From: JAFGPF01 sp964409485
Lineage (GTDB): Bacteria > Chloroflexota > Dehalococcoidia > Dehalococcoidales > RBG-16-60-22
Length of the DNA stretch: 19,284 nt
NCBI GenBank assembly: GCA_964409485.1
Contig: CAYPDM010000031.1
Location: 1-19,284 of the forward strand
Direction: 5' to 3'
The position numbers and the translations under genes were made by a program. The notes beneath the pieces were generated by a model. It had not been told where the DNA came from and searched no databases. It saw nothing but the letters and a program-made list of their open reading frames with translations. Shown here in pieces: positions 6,470 through 13,853 of this stretch (position 1 is the first letter of the stretch; the number at the start of each line of letters is the position of its first letter).

Positions 6470-7427
6470 CTCAATAGTCTATGGCCCGGTACCGTCCCGA
6501 AGGCTGGGCCGCAGCCTGGGGATAAATAATGTGCCACCCAAAAAATGCTCCTACTCGTGCGTATACTGCCAGATAGGCCCTACTCCGTATAAGCAAATTC
6601 ACAGGGAACAATATTACGAGCCGCCGGAAATCGCCCGGCAAGTCAGGGAAAGAGCAACACAGGTCAGGGATAAAGGCGAGTCTATAGATTACCTTTCATT
6701 CGTGCCTGACGGCGAGCCGACCCTGGATGCGGACATCGATAAGGAGATACAGCTTTTACGGTCGCTGGGCATAAAGATTGCGGTTATTACCAATGCTTCG
6801 CTCCTCTGGAGTGAGGACGTGCGCCGGTCTTTACAAAAAGCCGATCTGGTCTGCTTGAAAGTAGACGCAGTTACTCCCGGTGCCTGGCGCAGAATAAACA
6901 GTCCTCATAGACACCTGAAACTCGATATTATCCTGAAAGGAATCCTTGAGTTTGCAGAATCCTTCCGGGGTGAACTTACCACGGAAACCATGCTCATCCG
7001 TGGGATTAACGATGACAGTAAAGAAGTCAGCAGGATAGCCGGTTTTCTTAAAAAGCTCGGTCCGGCCAGGGCCTATATTGCTATTCCCACAAGACCCACC
7101 GCCGAGCCAGTAAGCCCCGCCAGCGAAAAGTCTATCAATACCGCCTACCAGATTTTCAGCGAGAGTCTGAATAACGTAGAATACCTGATTGGATATGAAG
7201 GGAACGCCTTCATATCAACCGGCGATGTTGCGGAAGACCTGCTCGGTATTACTGCGGTGCACCCGATGAGACAGGAGGCGGTTATAGAAATCCTGAAAAA
7301 TTCCGGGGCCGGCTGGGAAATTATCGAGGGACTGATGGAAAACGGCAGGATTGTAGAAACGGAATATCAGGGGAATAAGTTCTATGTCAGGAAATTACCC
7401 CTATATAGCGGACACGTACCGGGTTAA
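6462..7427 (+). CDS. Radical SAM enzyme (COG0731-like)
   Basis: This protein of 321 residues has the radical SAM cluster motif CSYSCVYC (Cys 29, 33, 36; CxxxCxxC) close to the N terminus, preceded by YGPVPSRRLGRSLGIN, a signature of COG0731-type Fe-S oxidoreductases. The SAM-binding GEP motif follows in PDGEPTLD near residue 85. The barrel ends near residue 220, and residues 250-310 look like a small winged-helix domain. The start is TTG 6462, with AAAGG at 6454-6458; it overlaps the previous stop by 8 bases, a sign of coupling. The substrate is unknown. It is not NifB, as it lacks a fused NifX-type domain, although that domain is present in the operon as a separate protein. It is the last gene before the terminator. 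Confidence 0.9.
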   Translation: MVNSIVYGPVPSRRLGRSLGINNVPPKKCSYSCVYCQIGPTPYKQIHREQYYEPPEIARQVRERATQVRDKGESIDYLSFVPDGEPTLDADIDKEIQLLRSLGIKIAVITNASLLWSEDVRRSLQKADLVCLKVDAVTPGAWRRINSPHRHLKLDIILKGILEFAESFRGELTTETMLIRGINDDSKEVSRIAGFLKKLGPARAYIAIPTRPTAEPVSPASEKSINTAYQIFSESLNNVEYLIGYEGNAFISTGDVAEDLLGITAVHPMRQEAVIEILKNSGAGWEIIEGLMENGRIVETEYQGNKFYVRKLPLYSGHVPG

Positions 7428-7504
7428 CATCCTTTCATAAAGAGATATATAGAACAAGGCAATTATTTTCAGGAGCCCTGGCGGCCGAGAATTTAGAAAG
7501 GATG
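7428..7504 (+). repeat. Inverted repeat directly after the operon's last stop codon
   Basis: CATCCTTTC at 7428-7436 is matched perfectly in reverse complement by GAAAGGATG at 7496-7504. The pairing may extend past a small internal loop by AAA (7439-7441) with TTT (7492-7494). The 59 bases between contain a small CAGG-AGC-CCTG hairpin. In RNA this could form a long stem protecting the 3' end or a structured RNA. It lacks a T-tract, so it is not itself an intrinsic terminator. Confidence 0.5.
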
Positions 7505-7546
7505 CTCGTGTAAACCTTAACAAATTTAAAAGATAGAGTTATATAT

Positions 7547-7578
7547 AGACACCCCGCTTCCAGGGGTGTCTCCTTTTT
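7547..7578 (+). terminator. Intrinsic terminator of the DUF134-radical SAM operon
   Basis: AGACACCCC (7547-7555) pairs perfectly with GGGGTGTCT (7563-7571) around a 7-base loop, giving a 9-base-pair stem, followed by CC and five Ts. It is the only strong terminator between the first operon and the FAD-oxidase cassette. Confidence 0.88.
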
Positions 7579-7622
7579 AATAATAATATACACATAATTA
7601 ATCGTTTTACTCCTGTATAATG

Positions 7623-7652
7623 TTGCGGATGAAAGTCAATATTTAGTATACT
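7623..7652 (+). promoter_or_regulatory. Candidate promoter for the FAD-oxidase/Fe-S cassette
   Basis: TTGCGG (7623-7628) and TATACT (7647-7652) are 18 bases apart and would start transcription about 100 bases before the first cassette gene. A consensus TATAAT also occurs at 7616-7621 but has no recognisable -35 box. The remaining gene-free sequence up to 7756 is A/T-rich and shows nothing else I can name. Confidence 0.4.
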
Positions 7653-7756
7653 TTTTACGTAATGATAAAAATACCGGCGCCCATCCCACTAAAATAACAA
7701 GAGCAGCACACCGGGTAATGGAGTGATACTCCGTAAAAATGTAAAAGGGGGTAAAT

Positions 7757-9223
7757 ATGATTGAAAAAGGAAAGCTGGTGAAAATCTGCGGGGCCGCCAA
7801 CGTGATTTACGAGCAAGCGACCCTTGACGAATACTCCAGGGACATGAGTTTTGTCAATACGGTCAGGCCGGAGTGCGTGGTAAAACCGAAAAACGCCGGT
7901 GACATACAGAAGATAGTGGAGCTTGCCAACAAAACTCAAACGCCACTCGTTACGGTAAGTTCCGGTCCTCCCCACTTTCGGGGTGACACCGTTCCCGGCA
8001 CCGGCGGAGCCGTCATCGTTGATTTAAGCGGCATGAAAAAGATAATTAATGTCGACCGGGCGCGCAGAGTTGCCATGGTCGAGCCGGGCGTGACCTTCGG
8101 AGAGCTCATACCGGCGGTGAAAAAGGAGGGTATCAGGCTCAATATGCCGCTGCTGCCGAGAAAGTCCAAGACCGTCATCGGCAGTATGCTGGAGAGGGAG
8201 CCGGTAATAATGCCCAAGTACCAGTGGGATATATCAGACCCGCTGGCCTGTGTCGAGGTAATTTTCGGAAACGGCGAGGAGTTCAGAACCGGGCAGGCGG
8301 CCGGGCCGGGTACCGTAGATGAGCAGTGGGCGGTCGGGGGCGTGCAAAAAGCGCCGTACGGACCCGGTATTGCTTCCTGGCACAGACTTATCCAGGGGTC
8401 GCAGGGCACCATAGGCATCGTGACATGGGCATCGATGAGGTGCGAATTACTCCCCGGTATCGAAGAGCCATTCCTGGTTAGCTCCTCCAATCTCGATACG
8501 CTGCTCGAACTAACAACATGGCTGATAAGGCTTAGAATGGTCAACGAATGCTTTATACTCAATAATACCAACCTGGCGGCTATTATGGCTAAGAAGTGGC
8601 CCGGGGAATACAAGGTTCTGAAGGATAGTCTGCCCGCATGGAATCTTTTCTATACCGTGGCCGGCTACGAGTATTTACCGGAGGAAAGGGTTAGTTCTCA
8701 TATTAAAGGCATCACCGATATAACCCAGCGGCTGGGAGTGGAAGCGGTAAAAGCAACCGGCGGAGTTTCCGCAAATGAGTTATTGAAAGCAGTCCAGCAG
8801 CCTTGCGGTGAGCCATATTGGAAACTACGCTATAAAGGGGCCTGCGAGGACATACTCTTTTTAACTATTAATGATAAGATAGAAGGTCAGGTTGGGGTTA
8901 TGAATGAGATGGCTGAAAAAGCCGGCTACGCCACTTCCGACGTGGGTGTTTACCTCCAGCCGATAGTACAGGGTACCGGCTATCACTGCGAGTTTAACCT
9001 GTTTTATGACCCCGGAAACTCGAGTGAGTTAGAACGAGTCAAGGATTTATCCACTTCAGCCGTCAAGAGCTTAATGGGTAACGGCGCGTTCTTCTCAAGG
9101 CCCTACGGCGAAAACGCAGGGATGATTTTCAATAGAGATGCGGCAACCGTGGCTGTTTTAAACAAACTCAAGGAGATTTTCGACCCGAACAATGTTATGA
9201 ATCCGGGGAAAGTGTGCTTTTAG
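7757..9223 (+). CDS. FAD-linked oxidase, GlcD/VAO-type (first copy)
   Basis: This 488-residue protein has an N-terminal FAD-binding PCMH-type domain (about residues 35-225) and a C-terminal FAD-linked oxidase domain (about 270-488). The N part opens with RPECVVKPKNAGDIQKIVELAN, then GGAVIVDLSGMKKIINVD, and ends GSQGTIGIVTWASM. The C part ends in EIFDPNNVMNPGKVCF, the usual GlcD-type ending. Relatives oxidise glycolate, D-lactate or other 2-hydroxyacids; some oxidise phenolic or alkyl alcohols. The substrate cannot be told here. AAAAGGGGG at 7743-7751 precedes ATG 7757. It is followed by a GlcF/HdrB-like Fe-S gene and a second FAD oxidase, so electrons probably leave through that Fe-S subunit. 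It has no signal peptide and should be cytoplasmic. Confidence 0.9.
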   Translation: MIEKGKLVKICGAANVIYEQATLDEYSRDMSFVNTVRPECVVKPKNAGDIQKIVELANKTQTPLVTVSSGPPHFRGDTVPGTGGAVIVDLSGMKKIINVDRARRVAMVEPGVTFGELIPAVKKEGIRLNMPLLPRKSKTVIGSMLEREPVIMPKYQWDISDPLACVEVIFGNGEEFRTGQAAGPGTVDEQWAVGGVQKAPYGPGIASWHRLIQGSQGTIGIVTWASMRCELLPGIEEPFLVSSSNLDTLLELTTWLIRLRMVNECFILNNTNLAAIMAKKWPGEYKVLKDSLPAWNLFYTVAGYEYLPEERVSSHIKGITDITQRLGVEAVKATGGVSANELLKAVQQPCGEPYWKLRYKGACEDILFLTINDKIEGQVGVMNEMAEKAGYATSDVGVYLQPIVQGTGYHCEFNLFYDPGNSSELERVKDLSTSAVKSLMGNGAFFSRPYGENAGMIFNRDAATVAVLNKLKEIFDPNNVMNPGKVCF

Positions 9224-9275
9224 TGGATGTGGAGAACAGGAACTCATCGTTGAATAAATTCAGGAGGGAGCGAAG

Positions 9276-10541
9276 ATGGCACTAGAAGATTACCAAGGCG
9301 ACATGGAGATGTGCTGCCGGTGTTCGGCCTGCAAATTTATACCCATGCAAAAGGTGAAGGGACTTCAGTATACGAATGTGTGTCCCAGCATAGCTAAATA
9401 TAATTACCACGCCTATTCGGGCGGCGGAAGATTAAATATCGCGGTGGCGATGTTGAAGGACGGATTTAAATATACAGACAAGCTGCTGGATATAGTGTAC
9501 AACTGCCAGATGTGCGGCGCCTGCGGCGTCTCGTGTAATTATGCCATGGACATGGAAGTCCTCGAACCCATCAGCGAGTTCAGGATGAAATGTAACGAGG
9601 ATGGAAAAACCAACCCCGCCCTCGATAAGGTAATCGCCGGTCTGCGTAAGCAGGGCTCGATGGTGCCTGCCAGGGGCAAACGAGGCGACTGGGCTGCGGG
9701 TTTGAATCTTAAGGATGCCACCAAAGAGAAGGTGGACGTGCTCTATCACGTCGGCTGTCTCACCAGTTATGACAGGAATATGCAGAAGCTTGCCAAAGCT
9801 ACCGTGAAGATACTACAAAAAGCCGGCGTTAATTTCGGTATCGCCGGTGACGCCGAGACATGCTGCGGCGGCCGGGCCTACCAGATGGGCTATAAAGAAG
9901 ACTTTCTTAACCAGGCGAAGAAGAACATGGAAATGATTAAGAAAGCCGGCGTTAAGACGGTTGTTACCAGCTGTGCCGATGGCTATCAGGCCTTCAAGGT
10001 GCTCTACGATAAGTACAACCTCAAGGGCGACCTCGAAGTACTGCATATCTCGGAATACATCGACAAACTGATAAAAGACGGCAAGCTGAAGCCGCGGAAG
10101 AAAGTAGCTATTCCGGTCACGTACCATGACCCGTGCCGTCTCGGCAGGCTCGGCGAACCGTGGATACACTGGGAAGGGAAAAAGGTGCCGGGAGACAGGT
10201 TTGTTTTCGACCCGCCGAAGGAATACCGGCGGGGCACCAAAGGCGTCTACGAACCGCCCAGGGATGTTCTTAATAGCATTCCGGGTATAAAACTCACGGA
10301 AATGACCAGGATTAAAGAATATTCCTGGTGCTGCGGGGCCGGCGGCGGTGTAAATGACTCTAATCCCGGATTTGCCAGATGGACCGCCCGGGAGAGAATA
10401 GAGGAAGCCGTATCTACCGGCGCCGAAGCGATTGTTACCGCCTGTCCCTGGTGTGAGAAGAACTTTACCGAAGCCATCAAGGAAAGCGGCAGCAGCCTTA
10501 AGGTGTACGATATCGTTGAAATCCTGGAAAAGGCGATATAA
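9276..10541 (+). CDS. HdrB/GlcF-like iron-sulfur electron-transfer protein
   Basis: This 421-residue protein has two N-terminal ferredoxin-like sites: Cys 13, 16, 19 with Cys 36-Pro, and Cys 77, 80, 83, 87 (CQMCGACGVSC). Two CCG domains follow. The first runs from VGCLTSYDRN to ETCCGGRAYQMGY and TSCADGY; the second from HDPCRLGRLG to SWCCGAGGGVND and ACPWCEKNF. CCG domains in heterodisulfide reductase HdrB hold non-cubane [4Fe-4S] clusters and in GlcF/LldE-type proteins accept electrons from the flavin subunit. The first CCG repeat lacks the final CxxC, so probably only the second has a full set. AGGAGGGAG at 9262-9270 precedes ATG 9276. It sits between two FAD oxidases and is their likely electron acceptor. 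No membrane helix is visible. Confidence 0.9.
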   Translation: MALEDYQGDMEMCCRCSACKFIPMQKVKGLQYTNVCPSIAKYNYHAYSGGGRLNIAVAMLKDGFKYTDKLLDIVYNCQMCGACGVSCNYAMDMEVLEPISEFRMKCNEDGKTNPALDKVIAGLRKQGSMVPARGKRGDWAAGLNLKDATKEKVDVLYHVGCLTSYDRNMQKLAKATVKILQKAGVNFGIAGDAETCCGGRAYQMGYKEDFLNQAKKNMEMIKKAGVKTVVTSCADGYQAFKVLYDKYNLKGDLEVLHISEYIDKLIKDGKLKPRKKVAIPVTYHDPCRLGRLGEPWIHWEGKKVPGDRFVFDPPKEYRRGTKGVYEPPRDVLNSIPGIKLTEMTRIKEYSWCCGAGGGVNDSNPGFARWTARERIEEAVSTGAEAIVTACPWCEKNFTEAIKESGSSLKVYDIVEILEKAI

Positions 10542-10560
10542 AAAAGGGGGTTATTGAATC

Positions 10561-12030
10561 ATGGCTTTAAGCAAGGACATTTATAAGGCGTTAGAAGATG
10601 TGGTGGGAGAGGAGAATATCTGTGATGACCCGGCCATAATGCCTGCGTACTTCTCGATCGAGTTCGCGGCTGTGATACTTCCCAAGGACACGGCGGAAGT
10701 TCAAGCGATAATCAAGCTATGTAATAAATACAAGTTGCAGTTCAGACCCATATGTACGGGATGGACGGGAGGTTTCCCCAAGGGAATCATCCTGCTCGAC
10801 CTGCGGAGGATGAACCGCATCATCGAAATTAACGAGAAGAACATGTATGCCGTAGTCGAGCCTTACGTAATCTCGGCACAACTGCAAGCCGAGTTATTTA
10901 AAAGAGGCTTGAATTTTTGCATAAAGGGGGCCGGGACCAACTGCTCGGCGCTCTTGAGGGGTCACGGACACATGGACCAGACCACCAGCGGCGACGACCG
11001 CAACCACCTGGCGATAGAATGGGTAACTCCCGAAGGCGACATTGTAAGGTCAGGTTCGCTGGGTTCTTCCGACGAGTGGTTCTGCGGCGACGGGCCGGGT
11101 CCGTCCATAAGAAGCATACTTACCAGCGCCGTGCCGCCGGGCGTTACACCGGGTGTATTTACGAAAGCCGCGGTAAAACTTTATCACTGGCCGGGGCCCG
11201 CAATCTTTCCGATAGAAGGGTTATCACCGCGTTACACCCTGAAAGAGATACCGGCCAACATGATGGCGCGGTACTACAGCTTCCCGTCGGTAGAGAAAAT
11301 GTGGCAGGCGGAGATAAAACTCGGCGAGGCTGAAGTCTGCTTCGAACTGATGGGCTTCAACGCGGCGATGGTGGCCTGCAACATAACAACCTGCAACGAA
11401 GAAGAGGAGGAAGTCTTCGCCAAGCTTAACAGCGAGGTGCAGGGACCCGGCTTCTTTGTGATAATAGGCGGCAACTATCCGGAAGACTTCGAATATAAGA
11501 AACGTGTATTGCAGCAGATTGTCAGTGAAGCCGGCGGCAAGTCGCTGAAGTCCGTGGAAGACCCGGAAATTGAAGGAATCCTGCTGTGCCAGTGCACCAG
11601 AATCTCCGCTTCCATCAGGGAGACATTCCGCGCCGGCGGGGCCTTTAATTCCATTCCCATCATGGGACAGAGAGACCTGACCATCAAGTGGGCGATAGGA
11701 GCCGGCAAGGCTAAGGAGCCTTTGATAGAAAAGGGCCTGATAGTGGATGACGGGGGAGCTTTTTTTGGGTGGGGAGTCGAGCAGGGGCATCTCGGCAAGA
11801 CAGAAATATTCTGCAAGTTCGACCCTCTCAACGCCGAAGCCAAGGCGGCCGTGGAAGGATGGCAAAAAGAGCAAAGCACCCGGGCCTTCAAGGAACGCTA
11901 CTTCGCGCTGACGATGGGCCCGCAGGATGAAATCGGGCCGGCCTTATCTAATTACCATTTGTGGTGGAGTAAGATTACGAAAGCGCTTGACCCGAACGGC
12001 GTATCACCGGAAGGAGGAGCACTCGTCTAG
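10561..12030 (+). CDS. FAD-linked oxidase, GlcD/VAO-type (second copy)
   Basis: This 489-residue protein belongs to the same family as the gene at 7757 but is diverged from it. The FAD-binding half shows AAVILPKDTAEVQAIIKLCN near residue 35, GIILLDLRRMNRIIEINEKN, and a segment GDGPGPSIRSILTSAVPPGV leading to FTKAAVKLYHWPGP, reminiscent of vanillyl-alcohol-oxidase-type flavoproteins. The C-terminal half ends ITKALDPNGVSPEGGALV. AAAGGGGG at 10543-10550 precedes ATG 10561. Unlike GlcD/GlcE pairs, both flavoproteins in this cassette appear full length. It may oxidise a related substrate or form a heterodimer with the first copy. Its end is followed by a weak hairpin and a T-run, so the cassette may finish here. 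Confidence 0.88.
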   Translation: MALSKDIYKALEDVVGEENICDDPAIMPAYFSIEFAAVILPKDTAEVQAIIKLCNKYKLQFRPICTGWTGGFPKGIILLDLRRMNRIIEINEKNMYAVVEPYVISAQLQAELFKRGLNFCIKGAGTNCSALLRGHGHMDQTTSGDDRNHLAIEWVTPEGDIVRSGSLGSSDEWFCGDGPGPSIRSILTSAVPPGVTPGVFTKAAVKLYHWPGPAIFPIEGLSPRYTLKEIPANMMARYYSFPSVEKMWQAEIKLGEAEVCFELMGFNAAMVACNITTCNEEEEEVFAKLNSEVQGPGFFVIIGGNYPEDFEYKKRVLQQIVSEAGGKSLKSVEDPEIEGILLCQCTRISASIRETFRAGGAFNSIPIMGQRDLTIKWAIGAGKAKEPLIEKGLIVDDGGAFFGWGVEQGHLGKTEIFCKFDPLNAEAKAAVEGWQKEQSTRAFKERYFALTMGPQDEIGPALSNYHLWWSKITKALDPNGVSPEGGALV

Positions 12031-12048
12031 TCCCTTTATAACCCGATT

Positions 12049-12105
12049 TAACAGCATCACCTCCAGGCCATGGATTTACTGCACGGCCCGGGGGTGTTGT
12101 TTTTA
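12049..12105 (+). terminator. Possible weak terminator after the FAD-oxidase cassette
   Basis: An imperfect hairpin can form between AACA/CACC/GGCC segments (12049-12069) and GGCC/GGTG/TTGTT segments (12084-12100), followed by a short T-run near 12100-12104. The stem has internal mismatches, so this is tentative. The rest of the gap to 12227 holds the next promoter. Confidence 0.3.
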
Positions 12106-12171
12106 TCAGACGCAGGCACTTCTACCAACTCGATAATAATTGAACCACCCGACCCCACCCGTATACTCAAG

Positions 12172-12201
12172 TTTACAGACGGCGGTGTTAACCGCTATAA
12201 T
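12172..12201 (+). promoter_or_regulatory. Sigma-70-type promoter for the NuoF/NuoG-like operon
   Basis: TTTACA (12172-12177; five of six consensus bases) and TATAAT (12196-12201; six of six) are 18 bases apart. The predicted start near 12208 leaves a leader of about 20 bases, with TTAAGGAA (12215-12222) as ribosome site before ATG 12228. This suggests that this operon is transcribed separately from the cassette upstream. Confidence 0.7.
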
Positions 12202-12227
12202 TTTCCCGTAACTATTAAGGAATATCA

Positions 12228-13853
12228 ATGAATCTGGAGCAAATTCATGCCAGGGCTCGTCGGGAATGCGGTTACCCGGACGATAAAGACCGTATAAAAG
12301 TACGTATCGCGGCATCGGCGGATAACCCCGTCCTCGCAAACGTAGTGAGCCGGTTTCAGCAGGAAATCGACCGGCAAGGTATTAACGCCAGGGTCATCGC
12401 GGCGGGGTCCCGGGGGCTTTACGATACCGAGCCTTCCGCGCTAATAGAAAAGCCCGGCAGGCCCGCCATTCTTTATCATAAAATTACTCCCGAGATTGCT
12501 GCCGAACTGGTCAACGACTATTTACTGAAGGACGATGCGAGGTCGGACCTGGCTCTGTGCAGCTTCGGCGGCGAGAAGATTGAAGGCCTTCAGGACAGCT
12601 CGGAGATACCGATATTCAGTCTTCAGAACAGGGCAGCCCTGCGAAACTGCGGCTATATCGACCCCGATAATATCAACGAATATATAGTCCGGGGCGGCTA
12701 CGGCGGGCTTTCCAGCGTCCTGCAGTTAGGCCCTGAAGAAGCAATTAAACAACTGGGAAAGACCGGCTTGAGAGGCCGAGGCGGAGGGGGGTTCCCTACC
12801 GCCGAGAAATGGCGAATCTGCCGTGATACTGAATCCGGCGATAAATACACCGTTGGCGACGCGGTAGACGCCGACCCGCACGCGCGCACGGCCAGACTAT
12901 TAGTCGAGAGCGACCCGCATTCGGTAATCGAAGGTCTGCTAATCGGCGCGTATGCCGTCGGCGCCCGTCGTGGCTTTATCTGTATCAACTCGGATTACGG
13001 CGTGGCTATAAAAAGACTCGGCGAGGCCCTTGACAGAGCGAGGGAATACGGCCTGCTGGGCGATAATATTTTAAATACCGATTTTAGCTGCGACATCGAG
13101 ATTAAGGAAGTAGAATCGGCGCTGGTCTCCGGCGAAGAAACGGCGCTCATCCGCGCGCTGGAGAACCGGCAGGCGATGCCCTGTTTACGCCCCCCGTATC
13201 CCGCCGTCAGCGGCTATAACGGCAGTCCGACCCTTATCAACAGCGCCGAAACCCTGGCCAATGTCTCGTCCATTTTCCAGGGCAATGCCGCCGCCGGCAC
13301 CAAGGTCATTACCCTGGCTGGAGATATAGTCCATCCGTATACGTTAGAGGTACCGTTCGGGATAACTTTACGCAGTATAATCACGGATATCGGCGGGGGG
13401 ACTTTAGACGGCAAGGACATTAAAGCGGTGCAGTTCGGCGGGCCGACGGGTCGGCTGTTCGCCGCCGACTCCCTCGATATTCAAATAAGCTACGAATCGG
13501 TGCTCGAAGCCGCCGGCATTATGGGATCGGGTACCGTCAGGGTCTTTACTATCGATACCTGCTCCGTGGAAACGGCGAGGGACATGATGAACTACCTCCA
13601 GGGTCAGTCCTGCGGCAAGTGCGTTTTCGGTCGCGAGGGGATCTACCAGCTGGCGGATATATTAAGCGATATCGCCGGGGGCAAGGGCAGACCGGAAGAC
13701 CTGGAAATGATAGCGGAAATCTGTGAAGGCATGAAAAGCGGGAGCATCTGCGGACTGGGGCGGACGGCGCCCAATCCTGTTTTAAGCAGCATCGAGCTGT
13801 TCCGCGATGACTATGAATTCCATATAAAAGAGAAAAAGTGTCCGAAGAAATAA
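12228..13853 (+). CDS. NuoF/HydB-like flavoprotein with altered cluster and nucleotide sites
   Basis: This 541-residue protein follows the NADH-binding subunit layout of complex I, Fe-hydrogenases and BamH. Residues 25-105 form a thioredoxin-like N-terminal domain without the usual [2Fe-2S] cysteines. Residues 175-345 are the FMN/NAD core (GLRGRGGGGFPTAEKW, SGEETALI, RPPYPAVSGYNGSPTLINSAETLANV). An SLBB domain lies near 360-420, and the C-terminal cluster domain near 455-515. The cluster motif is normally SCGxCxxCR plus a later Cys; here it is SCGKCVFGRE with Gly 468 in place of the third Cys, while Cys 508 remains. The NADEGDPG loop reads DAVDADPH. It ends at KKCPKK, where HydB-type relatives continue into a ferredoxin domain. 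It overlaps the next gene by 16 bases, so the two proteins probably form one complex. Confidence 0.92.
   Translation: MNLEQIHARARRECGYPDDKDRIKVRIAASADNPVLANVVSRFQQEIDRQGINARVIAAGSRGLYDTEPSALIEKPGRPAILYHKITPEIAAELVNDYLLKDDARSDLALCSFGGEKIEGLQDSSEIPIFSLQNRAALRNCGYIDPDNINEYIVRGGYGGLSSVLQLGPEEAIKQLGKTGLRGRGGGGFPTAEKWRICRDTESGDKYTVGDAVDADPHARTARLLVESDPHSVIEGLLIGAYAVGARRGFICINSDYGVAIKRLGEALDRAREYGLLGDNILNTDFSCDIEIKEVESALVSGEETALIRALENRQAMPCLRPPYPAVSGYNGSPTLINSAETLANVSSIFQGNAAAGTKVITLAGDIVHPYTLEVPFGITLRSIITDIGGGTLDGKDIKAVQFGGPTGRLFAADSLDIQISYESVLEAAGIMGSGTVRVFTIDTCSVETARDMMNYLQGQSCGKCVFGREGIYQLADILSDIAGGKGRPEDLEMIAEICEGMKSGSICGLGRTAPNPVLSSIELFRDDYEFHIKEKKCPKK

Noticed and set aside
7616..7621. TATAAT as the main promoter of the FAD-oxidase cassette
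   Set aside because: No -35-like hexamer lies at 16-18 bases upstream. The pair at 7623 and 7647 fits slightly better, and both remain weak.
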